Notes: generated by a model not told the origin, from the sequence alone. Shown: positions 26,034 to 35,393, counted from the stretch's first letter. The stretch: DNA of 64,000 nt from Parabacteroides sp. (GCA_018054455.1 JAGPJL010000002.1:1-64000); one strand, 5' to 3'. Translations and numbers: made by a program.

Positions 26034-27053
26034 ATGTTTCGTTTTGCAAATCCGGACTTTTTGTACTTGCTTTTCATACTACCTGTATTGATTGCATTCT
26101 ATGTGTATGCTTATATACAGAAGAAGAAAGCGTTAAAGAGATTGGGTAATCCTGCGTTGCTTTTACAACTGATGCCGGAGGTATCATCCAAGCGTCAGTT
26201 TTTAAAATTTTGGTTTTTGTTTGGTGCTATTACTGCTGTAATATTTGTAATAGCCGGACCTCAGTTTGGTTCAAAACTTGAAACGGTAAAGCGTCAAGGG
26301 GTCGAAATTATGGTCTGTCTTGACGTTTCGAACTCTATGTTGGCTGAAGATGTTTCGCCAAATCGATTAGAGAAATCCAAACAAATGTTGTCAAAACTTA
26401 CCGATGGTTTTACAAATGACAAGGTGGGTCTAATTGTGTTTGCAGGTGATGCCTATACGCAATTGCCAATTACATCTGATTATATTTCTGCTAAAATGTT
26501 TTTGTCTTCAATTAATCCGTCTATGGTTTCTACACAGGGAACTTCTATTGGTGAAGCGATTAATTTAGCTGTTCGGTCGTTTACCCCAAGTGAAACTTCG
26601 GATAAGACAATCGTTTTGATAACAGATGGTGAAAATCATGAGGATGATGCTGTAAGTGCGGCCGCTGCTGCTACCGAAAAAGGCATCCATGTTAATATAG
26701 TTGGAATAGGCTTACCCAAAGGGTCTCCAATTCCTTTGGCAGGTTCGAATAATTACATGAAAGATAATAATGGAAATGTTGTTATCACTATGTTAAATGA
26801 ACAAATGTGTCAGGAGATTGCAGCAGCAGGTAAGGGTATGTATGTAAGGGCTGATAATTCAAACTCAGCATTAAAAGCTCTGCAGAAAGAAATTGATAAA
26901 ATGAAAAAAACTGAGCTCGACAGTAAGGTTTATTCAGAGTACGACGAACAGTTCCAAATGGTTGCATGGATTGCTTTACTATTATTGATTGTAGAGCTGT
27001 TGATATTTGATCGTAAGAACAGAATTTTCAAGAAGGTAAAGATTTTTTCTTAA
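26034..27053 (+). CDS. batB: BatB, VWA-domain membrane protein
   Basis: A 339-residue paralogue of BatA with the same layout: two N-terminal membrane segments (about 8-27 and 58-76), a VWA domain, and a C-terminal membrane segment (about 306-325). The metal site is CLDVSNSMLAEDVSPNRLEKSK and the second Asp lies in LITDGENHEDD. BatA and BatB probably interact through their VWA domains and use the MoxR ATPase as partner. Spacing is 11 bp on each side. Confidence 0.93.
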   Translation: MFRFANPDFLYLLFILPVLIAFYVYAYIQKKKALKRLGNPALLLQLMPEVSSKRQFLKFWFLFGAITAVIFVIAGPQFGSKLETVKRQGVEIMVCLDVSNSMLAEDVSPNRLEKSKQMLSKLTDGFTNDKVGLIVFAGDAYTQLPITSDYISAKMFLSSINPSMVSTQGTSIGEAINLAVRSFTPSETSDKTIVLITDGENHEDDAVSAAAAATEKGIHVNIVGIGLPKGSPIPLAGSNNYMKDNNGNVVITMLNEQMCQEIAAAGKGMYVRADNSNSALKALQKEIDKMKKTELDSKVYSEYDEQFQMVAWIALLLLIVELLIFDRKNRIFKKVKIFS

Positions 27054-27064
27054 ACAAGGAAGTT

Positions 27065-27781
27065 ATGATAATTAGACATAGATCATCTATTTTTATTGCT
27101 ATTTTTATTCTTTCATCCGGCTTTGCTTTTGCTCAGAAAGCCGAACGGAAGAATGTTCGCAATGGAAACAAATTATATAAAACTGAGAAATTTACGGAAG
27201 CAGAGATTGCTTATCGCAAGAGTCTGGAAGTGAATCCGAAATCGATTGAGGGAACTTATAACCTTGGTAATGCATTATATAAGCAAGGAAAGTTTCCCGA
27301 AGCAGCCGAGCAATATCAGCTCATTGCCGCTCAAGAGAAAGATCCGGCGAGATTAGCTCAGGTTTTTCATAATCTGGGTAATATTTCTATGAAGAATAAG
27401 CAATACGAAAAAAGTGTTCAGTCATATAAGCAGTCTTTAAGGTTAAATCCGCAAGACGATGAGACGCGTTACAATCTTGCTTTAGCTCAAAAGCTTCTTC
27501 AAGATCAACAAAATCAAGATCAAAGTCAGGATCAACAGAATAAAGATCAGAAAGACGATCAGAAAAATAAAGAGGATCAACAAAAAGATCAGCAGCAACA
27601 GCAAGATGATAAAAAGCAAAATAAAACACAGGATCAGCAACAGCAGAATGAGCAGATGAGTAAAGACAACGCTCAACAAATGCTGGATGCTTTTTTACAG
27701 GATGAAAAAGATACTCAGGAAAAGGTTAAGAAAGCGCAAATGCAGCAACAGCAGCGTAAAAAAACTGATAAAGAGTGGTAA
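27065..27781 (+). CDS. batC: BatC, TPR protein with Gln-rich tail
   Basis: A 238-residue exported protein. The signal peptide ends near SGFAFAQK. Three tetratricopeptide repeats cover about 30-145 (FTEAEIAYRKSLEVNPKSIEGTYNLGNALYKQGKFPEAAEQY, and later YEKSVQSYKQSLRLNPQDDETRYNLALA). The tail from about 148 is very rich in Gln, Asp and Lys with almost no hydrophobic residues. It ends with a short helix, NAQQMLDAFLQDEKDTQEKVKKAQ. BatC of Leptospira and Bacteroides has the same arrangement. It is presumably a periplasmic scaffold for the Bat complex. Confidence 0.9.
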   Translation: MIIRHRSSIFIAIFILSSGFAFAQKAERKNVRNGNKLYKTEKFTEAEIAYRKSLEVNPKSIEGTYNLGNALYKQGKFPEAAEQYQLIAAQEKDPARLAQVFHNLGNISMKNKQYEKSVQSYKQSLRLNPQDDETRYNLALAQKLLQDQQNQDQSQDQQNKDQKDDQKNKEDQQKDQQQQQDDKKQNKTQDQQQQNEQMSKDNAQQMLDAFLQDEKDTQEKVKKAQMQQQQRKKTDKEW

Positions 27782-27817
27782 TTGTTAAGTAGATAACAAA
27801 AATAAATAGATTAAATA

Positions 27818-29638
27818 ATGAGAAAATTAGTTTTCTTATTCTCGCTTCTCCTTTCCGTATTGGTGTTGAAAGCTGCTAACGTTAAGTTTTCAGCATCAGC
27901 TCCTAATGCGGTTGTTATGGGTGAGCAGTTCAGATTGTCCTTTACAGTCAATGCTGAAGCAAAGGATTTGAGGGTGCAGGAAATGCCCGATTTCGAGGTT
28001 CTTATGGGTCCATCTCAGTCTAAATCCTATAGTTCTTCGTGGGTTAATGGTCAAAGTAGCAGTGAAACAACAATTACTTTTACCTATATTTTAATGCCAA
28101 AGAAAGTGGGCACGTTTAATATAGCTCCGGCTACGATTAAGGTTAATGGCGCAAATTATGTTTCTAATGCTCTTTCTGTAAAAGTTCTTCCTCCTGATAA
28201 AGCTAGTTCAGCATCTGGAGATAAGTCCACAGGTTCAAACTCCAACCAGGCTGGTTCGCAGGCTATTTCTAACGATGGTCTTTTTATTAAAATGCAGGTG
28301 GCAAGTAGGACTGTGTATGAACAGGAAGGATTTGTTGTTACTTTTAAACTTTATTCATTGTATGATTGTGGTTTAAACGAAGTGAAATTTCCGGAGTTCG
28401 AAGGATTTCTTGCGCAGGAAATTGAATTGCCAGAACAAAAACAGTGGGGGCTTGAAAATTATAATGGCCGAAATTATCGCACTGTTGTGCTCAAACAAAC
28501 TGTTTTATATCCCCAGCGTTCTGGGAAACTAACAATCCCTGCAGGTAAATTTGAGGCAGTTGTAAGACTTCGTTCTCAGCAGAAAGTTAAGAGTATTTTT
28601 GACGATTTCTTTGATTCTTATCAGGATGTGAAGAAAGTTATTACCTCGACACCGGCAGCCATTACAGTAAAGCCATTACCTTCAGGAAAACCGGCTTCCT
28701 TCTCTGGTGCTGTAGGTGTCTTTTCAATGTCTTCAAATATTAGTTCAGATAGAGTAAAAACAAATGAGGCTGTTACAATTAAGCTTAAAATATCTGGTAA
28801 TGGAAATGTTAAGCTTTTGAAAAATCCTGAAGTTACTTTTCCTAATGATTTTGAAATATATGACCCTAAAGTAGAAACAGATATAAAAGCTTCTGCTTCA
28901 GGAGTTTCAGGAAGTAAATCAATTGAATATTATGCAATACCGAGGTATGCCGGAGATTTTGAAATTCCTGTTATTGAGTTTTCATATTTTGATACGAAAT
29001 CAATGACTTACAGAACGATGAAGGCTGGTCCTTATAAACTTCATGTTGAAAAGGGTGAGGGAGGGGCTAATTCTCCAGTAATATCCAATTTTGGAGAAAA
29101 AGAAGCTCTTAAATATATTGGTCAGGATATTCGATACTTAAAAATTAAAGGTATACGATTTATATCAAAAAATGATATATTCTTTGGTTCCTTTTTATAT
29201 TTGCTTTGCTATTTAGTTCCAGCAATACTCTTTATCGTTTTCTTTATTATTTATCGTAAACAAGTAAAGGAGAATGCGAATATTGCTTTAGTGCGTACGA
29301 AGAAAGCAAATAAAATGGCAGTAAAACGATTGAAAAATGCAGGTAAGCTATTGAAGGCAAATAATAAGGAAGCGTTTTATGACGAGGTTCTTAAAGCTTT
29401 GTGGGGATATTTGAGCGACAAGCTTAATATACCTCAGTCTAATCTTACTAAAGATAATGTTGAAATTGAATTGAATAAATATGGTGTTGATGAAGTATTG
29501 ATTAATCAATTTATGAATATCCTAAATGATTGTGAATTTGCTCGTTACGCACCTGTCCAAAGTTCAGATGCTATGGATAATTTATATGAGCAAACCCTTG
29601 AAGCTATTGGTAAAATGGAGAATATAATTAAACGGTAA
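27818..29638 (+). CDS. batD: BatD, large extracytoplasmic Bat protein
   Basis: A 606-residue protein with signal peptide (cleavage near LKAANVKF), a long beta-sandwich extracytoplasmic region, one transmembrane segment (about 455-478, FFGSFLYLLCYLVPAILFIVFFI) and a cytoplasmic tail of about 120 residues. Repeated blocks such as SAPNAVVMGEQFRLSFTVN and SSDRVKTNEAVTIKLKISGNGNVKLLKNPEVTFP are typical of BatD and resemble Ig-like folds. The tail motif KEAFYDEVLKALWGYLSDKLNIPQSNLT is shared with the BatD-like protein upstream. It follows batC by 36 bp and precedes batE by 5 bp. Confidence 0.92.
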   Translation: MRKLVFLFSLLLSVLVLKAANVKFSASAPNAVVMGEQFRLSFTVNAEAKDLRVQEMPDFEVLMGPSQSKSYSSSWVNGQSSSETTITFTYILMPKKVGTFNIAPATIKVNGANYVSNALSVKVLPPDKASSASGDKSTGSNSNQAGSQAISNDGLFIKMQVASRTVYEQEGFVVTFKLYSLYDCGLNEVKFPEFEGFLAQEIELPEQKQWGLENYNGRNYRTVVLKQTVLYPQRSGKLTIPAGKFEAVVRLRSQQKVKSIFDDFFDSYQDVKKVITSTPAAITVKPLPSGKPASFSGAVGVFSMSSNISSDRVKTNEAVTIKLKISGNGNVKLLKNPEVTFPNDFEIYDPKVETDIKASASGVSGSKSIEYYAIPRYAGDFEIPVIEFSYFDTKSMTYRTMKAGPYKLHVEKGEGGANSPVISNFGEKEALKYIGQDIRYLKIKGIRFISKNDIFFGSFLYLLCYLVPAILFIVFFIIYRKQVKENANIALVRTKKANKMAVKRLKNAGKLLKANNKEAFYDEVLKALWGYLSDKLNIPQSNLTKDNVEIELNKYGVDEVLINQFMNILNDCEFARYAPVQSSDAMDNLYEQTLEAIGKMENIIKR

Positions 29639-29643
29639 TTGAA

Positions 29644-30411
29644 ATGAATACATCAATATATATGAATAAGACATGGCTAATATTGCTGTTCGTATGCTTT
29701 TCATTGACTTCTTTTGCTCAAACTTCATCTGTTAAAGAAGCTGAAGTTGCTTTTTCGAAAGGACAGTATAATGAGGCTATTAGACTTTTTGAAGCAATTC
29801 TGAATGAAAAGGGTGAATCTGCAGAGATATATTACAATTTAGGAAACGCATATTACAGGGACAACAAGATTGCTCCAGCTATCTTGAACTATGAACGAGC
29901 ACTTCTTTTAGATCCGGGTGATAGCGATATCCGGTTTAATCTTCAAATGGTAAAACTAAAGACTGTAGATAAAATTGAACCTGTAGGTGAGTTCTTTCTG
30001 ATTAGTTGGTTCAAGTCTATTCAAAACATGGGAGCAGCAGATTCTTGGGCAAAATTAGGAATCTGTACGTTTATTTTGTTCATCGGTTGTTTAATTCTAT
30101 ATTTCTTCTCTCGGTGGATTAAAATGAAAAAAATATCTTTCTATCTAGGATTAATACTTCTTGTTATTGTGATTGTTTCAAATATTTTTGCCAGTAACCA
30201 GAATAGCAAATTAGTAAATAGAAATAATGCCATTATTTTTTTACCAACAGTAACCATAAAAAGTTCACCAGATGCAAGTGGTACAGATTTATTTATCTTA
30301 CATGAAGGTACGAAAGTCTCAGTAAAAAGCACTTTAGGAGAATGGAGTGAAATTGAATTAGAAAATGGGAATGTTGGATGGTTGCTTAGCAAAAGTGTTG
30401 TAAAAATTTAA
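29644..30411 (+). CDS. batE: BatE, TPR and SH3-like domain protein
   Basis: A 255-residue protein. The signal peptide is CFSLTSFAQTSS; the ATG at 29662 (residue 7) is an equally good start. Two or more TPRs follow (EAEVAFSKGQYNEAIRLFEAIL and AEIYYNLGNAYYRDNKIAPAILNYERALLLDPGDSDIRFNL). Two transmembrane segments lie at about 137-157 and 165-185, and the C-terminus is a bacterial SH3 domain (TVTIKSSPDASGTDLFILHEGTKVSV, GEWSEIELENGNVGWL). This is the standard BatE layout. It closes the Bat series; the PAP2 phosphatase gene starts 14 bp later. Confidence 0.9.
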   Translation: MNTSIYMNKTWLILLFVCFSLTSFAQTSSVKEAEVAFSKGQYNEAIRLFEAILNEKGESAEIYYNLGNAYYRDNKIAPAILNYERALLLDPGDSDIRFNLQMVKLKTVDKIEPVGEFFLISWFKSIQNMGAADSWAKLGICTFILFIGCLILYFFSRWIKMKKISFYLGLILLVIVIVSNIFASNQNSKLVNRNNAIIFLPTVTIKSSPDASGTDLFILHEGTKVSVKSTLGEWSEIELENGNVGWLLSKSVVKI

Positions 30412-30425
30412 TTAAATAGACCCTA

Positions 30426-31121
30426 ATGCTCGAAAAAGAACTTGCATTTGAACGTGACGCTTTTTTCTTCTTAAACGGCAGTGATTCTTCTTATCTTGAT
30501 AGCTTTATGTGGCTATATTCAGGGAAAGTAGTTTGGCTGCCGTTGGCAGTTTTTATTATGGCTGTTTTAGTATATAAAAAGAATTGGAGGGAGTATTTTT
30601 TAATTTTTTTATCTATTGCTCTAGTAATAACTTTATGCGATCAATTTGCTTCGCATGTTTGTAAACCTTTTTTCTCAAGATTTCGGCCAACACATCATCC
30701 TGATTTTATGGATCAGGTAAAGATAGTTTTTGATTATAGAGGAGGAATGTACGGTTTTATTTCAAGTCATGCTGCAAATGCATTTGGTTTTGCTACGTTT
30801 ATGTCGCTCTTATTTAGATATAAATTTTTTACCTGCTCTATTTTTACCTGGTCTATATTGACATCCTATACCCGAATTTACTTGGGTGTTCACTTTATAT
30901 CGGATATTATCTGTGGAATGCTGGCCGGTTTGTTTTTGGGATATCTTGTCTATATAGTTTATATACATATTCGTAAAAAAGTAATAAGTGAGACTTGTAC
31001 CCAAAGTTCTACTCAATTAATTTATTCGCTGAATAATAAACGATTAATTACATGTTCAATATGGATTTCTATAATTCTTTTGATAATCTTTACAAAACCA
31101 TTAATTTCTTTATTACACTAA
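30426..31121 (+). CDS. PAP2-family membrane phosphatase
   Basis: A 231-residue integral membrane protein of the PAP2 superfamily. The acid phosphatase signature appears as KPFFSRFRP (K-x6-RP), then SSHAANAFG in the place of PSGH, then RIYLGVHFISD (R-x5-H-x3-D), with five or six membrane segments. Such enzymes dephosphorylate membrane phospholipids, undecaprenyl diphosphate or lipid A. The opening LEKELAFERDAFFFLNGSDSSYLDSFMWLYSG is like bacterial undecaprenyl diphosphatases and LpxE/F-type enzymes. It may be the last gene of the Bat transcript. Substrate not determined. Confidence 0.87.
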   Translation: MLEKELAFERDAFFFLNGSDSSYLDSFMWLYSGKVVWLPLAVFIMAVLVYKKNWREYFLIFLSIALVITLCDQFASHVCKPFFSRFRPTHHPDFMDQVKIVFDYRGGMYGFISSHAANAFGFATFMSLLFRYKFFTCSIFTWSILTSYTRIYLGVHFISDIICGMLAGLFLGYLVYIVYIHIRKKVISETCTQSSTQLIYSLNNKRLITCSIWISIILLIIFTKPLISLLH

Positions 31122-31259
31122 GTAAAGATTATAATTAATGCCCTAAAGCATATTAATATAAACATTATTTGTAGTAAATAATTTGTTTAGTTTACTTTAA
31201 ATGGCTAAGTTAGGGGCATGAATTATAACACAAGTATTAACCTTCAAAAAAGGAATACC

Positions 31260-31538
31260 ATGACGAAGACAATCACATTTAACGAGCTACGTAAAATCAA
31301 AGACAGTTTGCCAGACGGTAGTACTCATCGGATTGCTGATGAGTTAGGTTTATCAGTAGAAACCGTTCGAAATTATTTCGGAGGTCATAATTTCAAAGAT
31401 GGAAAGAGTTGTGGGTTACATATTGAGCCCGGTCCTGATGGCGGTTTGATTGTTTTAGATGACACAACTGTTTTAGAGCGTGCTTTGCAGATCCTCAATG
31501 AAAAAGTTGGGGGGAAAGTGGAAGCACCTGAGGCCTAA
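31260..31538 (+). CDS. Small helix-turn-helix DNA-binding protein conserved in Bacteroidales
   Basis: A 92-residue protein from the ATG at 31260 (MTKTITFNELRKIKDSLP); an upstream in-frame ATG at 31218 would add 14 residues that are not typical. The N-terminal half contains a likely HTH, HRIADELGLSVETVRNYFGGHNF, followed by a short beta segment GLHIEPGPDGGLIVLDDTTVL. This resembles a conserved small Bacteroidales protein usually annotated as a DNA-binding protein; its regulon is unknown. The Lys and acidic C-terminus is unremarkable. Confidence 0.78.
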   Translation: MTKTITFNELRKIKDSLPDGSTHRIADELGLSVETVRNYFGGHNFKDGKSCGLHIEPGPDGGLIVLDDTTVLERALQILNEKVGGKVEAPEA

Positions 31539-31559
31539 AGAAAATTTCAGTAAATAAAG

Positions 31560-31597
31560 AATCCCATAGCATAATTTATTCGCTTTGGGATTTTTTA
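31560..31597 (+). terminator. Intrinsic terminator after the small HTH gene
   Basis: AATCCCA (31560-31566) pairs with TGGGATT (31586-31592) around a 19-nt loop, followed by a T-run (31591-31597). Confidence 0.65.
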
Positions 31598-31650
31598 TTT
31601 TTACTAAACCTTTGATAGTAACCTGTTGTTTTATTAAAAAAACCATAAGT

Positions 31651-32763
31651 ATGGAAGATAAGTTAGTAACATTAGCTATTCTCACATTTGAAAAAGCTCA
31701 AATCTTAAAAACAATGCTTGAGACTGAAGGTATAGAGGTTTATATTCATAATGTAAATCTTATTCAGCCTGTTGTCTCTGCTGGCGTTCGTGTACGTATT
31801 AAGGAAAGTGATTTGCCGCATGCATTAAGAATAGTTGAAGACAGCAAGTGGTTTACAGAAGAATCACTTAAGGAGGATTCAAGTACTAGTGTAAAAAAAG
31901 TATTAATACCTGTTGACTTTTCTGATTATTCGATTGCTGCATGTGAAATAGGAATTAACTATGCTCATAAAGTTGGAGCGGAAGTGATGATTCTCCATGC
32001 ATACTTCACACCATATTTTCCCTCTGCAATTCCTTTAGGAGACACTTTAGCCTATCAGATTAATGAAGATGATTCAGTTCAGCATCTGCTCAAACGTGTA
32101 CAAGATGATATGGCTAATATTTGCACTTTGCTGAAAAGAAAAATGGATTTAGGTGAATTACCCCGTTTAGAGTTTTCTAATTCACTAAGAGAAGGTTTAC
32201 CTGAAGAAGAAATCTTAGGTTTTTGTAAGGAATACAATCCAACTTTAGTTGTAATGGGTACTAGAGGAAAAAGTCAAAAAGATCTCGATTTAATTGGTAG
32301 TGTTACTGGAGAAGTCATAGAAATTAGTAAAATTCCTGTACTTGCTATACCCGAAAATGTTCCTTTTAAAAACTTGAATGATGTGAAGAATATTGCGTTT
32401 GCAACATCATTTGATCAACGCGATTTGGTCGCTTTTGATAAATTTATGGATTTATTCAAAGACTTTGATATTCAAATTCATATTTTTAATATTTCAACAA
32501 GTAAAGATCAGTGGAATGAAATAAGGCTCGCAGGCATTCGTGAATACTTCAAGAAACAGTATCCTAATTCAAAAATTAATCATACAGTTTTGGATGATGG
32601 GGATTTATTGTTGGCTATTGAGAAATTTGTTAGAGATAAGAATATTGATTTGATTTCATTTAGCACACATAGAAGAGGTATTTTTGCAAGAATGTTTAAT
32701 CCAAGTATTGCAAGAAAGATGTTATTTCATACTGATACACCTATGTTAGTATTACATTCTTAA
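31651..32763 (+). CDS. Universal stress protein with N-terminal DUF2007-like domain
   Basis: A 370-residue cytoplasmic protein starting at the ATG at 31651; the frame is open upstream to 31585 but that portion overlaps the terminator of the previous gene. Residues 1-70 (LVTLAILTFEKAQILKTMLETEGIEVYIHNVNL..VRVRIKESDLPHALRIVEDSKWF) look like DUF2007, a small putative signalling domain. Residues 82-235 are a UspA domain with the ATP-site pattern VVMGTRGKSQKDLDLIGSVTGEVI. A second, degenerate UspA domain fills 245-370 and ends TPMLVLHS. The domain combination suggests stress sensing with nucleotide binding; no partner gene is adjacent. Confidence 0.85.
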   Translation: MEDKLVTLAILTFEKAQILKTMLETEGIEVYIHNVNLIQPVVSAGVRVRIKESDLPHALRIVEDSKWFTEESLKEDSSTSVKKVLIPVDFSDYSIAACEIGINYAHKVGAEVMILHAYFTPYFPSAIPLGDTLAYQINEDDSVQHLLKRVQDDMANICTLLKRKMDLGELPRLEFSNSLREGLPEEEILGFCKEYNPTLVVMGTRGKSQKDLDLIGSVTGEVIEISKIPVLAIPENVPFKNLNDVKNIAFATSFDQRDLVAFDKFMDLFKDFDIQIHIFNISTSKDQWNEIRLAGIREYFKKQYPNSKINHTVLDDGDLLLAIEKFVRDKNIDLISFSTHRRGIFARMFNPSIARKMLFHTDTPMLVLHS

Positions 32764-32820
32764 TTATAAATTACGTTTATAGTATTTGTTTTTCATATAA
32801 GTAGAGTTTGTTATTTGTTT

Positions 32821-32862
32821 GTCCGTGTATTGCTGTGAAGCAACACACGGACTTCTTATTTA
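32821..32862 (+). terminator. Strong hairpin after the universal stress gene
   Basis: GTCCGTGT (32821-32828) pairs with ACACGGAC (32845-32852), and inside it TTGCT pairs with AGCAA around a GTGA loop. The following T-rich run (TTCTTATTTA) is imperfect. It probably terminates the stress gene. Confidence 0.6.
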
Positions 32863-32950
32863 CTATATTATGAATGCAATATATTTTATATAATCACCAT
32901 TATGTTTAATACAATATATTATCCCTTACATCAATACTATCGATAACAAA

Positions 32951-33670
32951 TTAAGCCAACAACTTTATCTGGGAGATATACCCCAATGAACGGATTTGAT
33001 TAAATAGCTCTGTATAAGAGGATTTTGCTTTTACGTTCACTTTAAAAGTAATGATGGCAATATCTTTTTCATAGTTTTGTTCGTATGAAAGACTCACTAT
33101 AAATATATTTCTATTCTCTATAATGCTGCGAATCATACGAAGGTCTGGTGTTGCTGTGTCACAAGTAATTGATAATATTTTATTTACTCCATCAAGCCAC
33201 ATTCTTCTTTCAAGACGTTCTAATGAAACTAAAACAAATAATGTAAGTAACGTAGTAATTAACGCTGTAATATACATTCCGGCTCCGACAGTCAGACCAA
33301 TTACGGCAACCACCCAAATACATGCAGCAGTAGTAAGTCCATGAACACTTCCATGGCTTTGTATTATTGCCCCGGCACCTAAAAACCCAATTCCGGTTAA
33401 AACTTGAGCAGCAATACGGCCAGGATCTCCATTTAAAAAATTTGGATATGATTGCGGTATCCAAACAGACAGCAACATCGCTGCAGTTGATCCCATACAG
33501 ATCAATGTAAAAGTCCTCATTCCAGCATCATGACGCCTAAACTGACGTTCGAATCCTATTATAGCACCAAGGACAAAACTAAATAACATTTTTAACGTAG
33601 CTGTGTATGGGGTAACTTCCATGCTACGCAAAATTGCAAATAAATTATCAAGTGTGTCGTTGTAATTCAT
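32951..33670 (-). CDS. MgtC/SapB-family membrane protein
   Basis: A 239-residue protein from the ATG at 33670 (a TTG 9 bp upstream is in frame but less likely). It has four to five membrane segments in the N-terminal 150 residues with the family motif LGAIIGFERQFRRHDAGMRTFTLICMGSTAAMLLS and GFLGAGAI. A cytoplasmic C-terminal domain of about 90 residues follows, ACT-like (ILSITCDTATPDLRMIRSIIENRNIFIVSLSYEQN). MgtC proteins are linked to growth in low magnesium and to acid or phosphate stress, apparently by inhibiting the F1Fo ATPase. No Mg2+ transporter lies nearby. Confidence in family is high; the role here is inferred. Confidence 0.88.
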   Translation of the reverse strand: MNYNDTLDNLFAILRSMEVTPYTATLKMLFSFVLGAIIGFERQFRRHDAGMRTFTLICMGSTAAMLLSVWIPQSYPNFLNGDPGRIAAQVLTGIGFLGAGAIIQSHGSVHGLTTAACIWVVAVIGLTVGAGMYITALITTLLTLFVLVSLERLERRMWLDGVNKILSITCDTATPDLRMIRSIIENRNIFIVSLSYEQNYEKDIAIITFKVNVKAKSSYTELFNQIRSLGYISQIKLLA

Positions 33671-33711
33671 ATTATACAAACATTGATGCTATATTAAAAC
33701 AATTTTCTATT

Positions 33712-34623
33712 CTAAACTTCTAATGCTCCAATAATTTCTTTCACAGATTTATAACCATGTTTATCAAGATATTCATTAATTCCGTTTACTGTTTTTACAG
33801 ATATTGCCGGATCAATAAAATTATATGTGCCAATCTGAATAGCGGAAGATCCAGCTAATATAAACTCAACAGCGTCTTTCCAATTAGAAATTCCACCTAA
33901 CCCAATGATAGGGATTTTTACTGCTTGATATGTTTGCCATACCATTCTCAAAGCAATGGGCTTTACACAAGGACCAGAAAGTCCTCCTGTTACTGTCGAT
34001 AAAACAGGTTTTCTTTTCTCTGCATCAATTGCCATTCCAAGAAGAGTATTTATAAGAGATACAGCATCAGCTCCTTCACTTTCCACAGCTCGTGCAATCT
34101 CTGTTACATCAGTGACATTAGGGGAAAGTTTTACAATAAGTGTTTTGGGATATACCTTACGAACTGCTTTTACGACTTCAGCAGCGCCAGCACATGTAAC
34201 ACCAAAAGCCATCCCTCCATGCTTTACATTAGGGCAGGAAATATTAAGCTCAATCGCAGGTATATTATCTAAAGACGCTATTTTCTCCGCGCATTCTATA
34301 TATGTTTCTATTGTCGATCCACTAACATTTACTATCATGTTAGTGTCAATATCCTTAATTGTAGGGTATATATTATTGACAAAGTAGTCAGCCCCTTTAT
34401 TCTGTAGACCAACTGCGTTGAGCATCCCTGCAGGAGTTTCTGCCATACGTGGATAAGGATTCCCTTCACGATGTTCAGCAGTTGTACCTTTTACAAAAAT
34501 CCCTCCAATTTGGCTTAAATCTACAAAATCTGTAAATTCAAGACCATAACCAAATGTTCCCGAAGCTGTCATAACGGGATTTTTTAATTGCAGATTTCCT
34601 ATGTTTACGCTTAATCTAGCCAT
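33712..34623 (-). CDS. pyrD: Dihydroorotate dehydrogenase B, catalytic subunit
   Basis: A 303-residue FMN enzyme that oxidises dihydroorotate to orotate in pyrimidine synthesis. It opens [26 protein letters not shown]. The catalytic base is Cys130 in [13 protein letters not shown], which marks class 1 enzymes. The FMN-site glycine loop is [26 protein letters not shown]. Because a PyrK-type electron-transfer subunit gene overlaps its start by 13 bp, it is class 1B, with NAD+ as the final acceptor. In the operon pyrK comes first. Confidence 0.95.
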   Translation of the reverse strand: MARLSVNIGNLQLKNPVMTASGTFGYGLEFTDFVDLSQIGGIFVKGTTAEHREGNPYPRMAETPAGMLNAVGLQNKGADYFVNNIYPTIKDIDTNMIVNVSGSTIETYIECAEKIASLDNIPAIELNISCPNVKHGGMAFGVTCAGAAEVVKAVRKVYPKTLIVKLSPNVTDVTEIARAVESEGADAVSLINTLLGMAIDAEKRKPVLSTVTGGLSGPCVKPIALRMVWQTYQAVKIPIIGLGGISNWKDAVEFILAGSSAIQIGTYNFIDPAISVKTVNGINEYLDKHGYKSVKEIIGALEV

Positions 34624-35393
34624 TTTAATTTTTTTGTATTAAATATCGGACCTTCTGTACATACACAAACATGGCCATCTACGGTGTTTTCGACACAACA
34701 AAGACAAGCTCCGATGCCACAAGCCATTGTATTTTCTAAAGAGACTTCACAGGAAATTTCTTTAGAAGCAGCATATTTTGCTACAGCAACCATCATGAGT
34801 TTTGGACCACATGTATAAATTTGGTCAAAATATTCTTTTTCTAATATTGAATGATTTGTTACAAATCCTTTTTCGCCTAAAGACCCATCTTCTGTAGTTA
34901 CATATACTTTTCCGAATTTGGAGAAATTATCTAATTGCAAGACATCAATTTTGGATCTGCCACCGAGAAGAAATATTGGCTCATAGCCTAAAGATTTTAA
35001 ACATGATCCCAAAAACAGCAATGGCGCTGTACCAACCCCCCCGCCAACTAGTAAAAACTTATTATTTGTTTGAAAAGATTCCGGGATAGAAAATCCATTA
35101 CCTAAGGGTAATACAAGATTCATTGTATCGCCTTTTCTGTACTCGGCTATTTTTCTTGTACCATCGCCAATTAATTGAATAAGTAACCAAAGTTCATTTG
35201 ATTCTTTATCCACATAATTTACAGAAATAGGACGTCTCAAGAAAGTAGAAGGAGAACCGTCAACCCTAACTTCTACAAATTGTCCTGGAAACATTTCAGG
35301 GAGAAGATTCTCTGAAGTTAATTTCAAAAGACAGTAGTTGGGATGAAGACGGTCGTTTTCCGTTACTTTTAAATCTAGCAAGTACTTCTTCAT
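34611..35393 (-). CDS. pyrK: Dihydroorotate dehydrogenase B, electron transfer subunit
   Basis: A 260-residue flavoprotein that carries electrons from PyrD to NAD+. The FAD motif is LRRPISVN (R-x-P-(I/L)-S), and [16 protein letters not shown] is the NAD-binding glycine region. The [2Fe-2S] cluster is bound near the C-terminus by CGIGACLCC and the later cysteines of [15 protein letters not shown] use the ATG at 35393 ([10 protein letters not shown]), like other family members; an ATG six bases further upstream (35399) is also possible. It overlaps pyrD by 13 bp. Confidence 0.93.
   Translation of the reverse strand: MKKYLLDLKVTENDRLHPNYCLLKLTSENLLPEMFPGQFVEVRVDGSPSTFLRRPISVNYVDKESNELWLLIQLIGDGTRKIAEYRKGDTMNLVLPLGNGFSIPESFQTNNKFLLVGGGVGTAPLLFLGSCLKSLGYEPIFLLGGRSKIDVLQLDNFSKFGKVYVTTEDGSLGEKGFVTNHSILEKEYFDQIYTCGPKLMMVAVAKYAASKEISCEVSLENTMACGIGACLCCVENTVDGHVCVCTEGPIFNTKKLKWLD

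Noticed and set aside
27482..27679. Leucine/isoleucine-rich minus-strand frame inside batC
   Set aside because: It is the complement of the CAG/CAA/GAT-rich tail of BatC, so its hydrophobicity is an artefact.
33956..34387. 143-residue plus-strand frame inside pyrD
   Set aside because: Antisense shadow of pyrD; no family resemblance.
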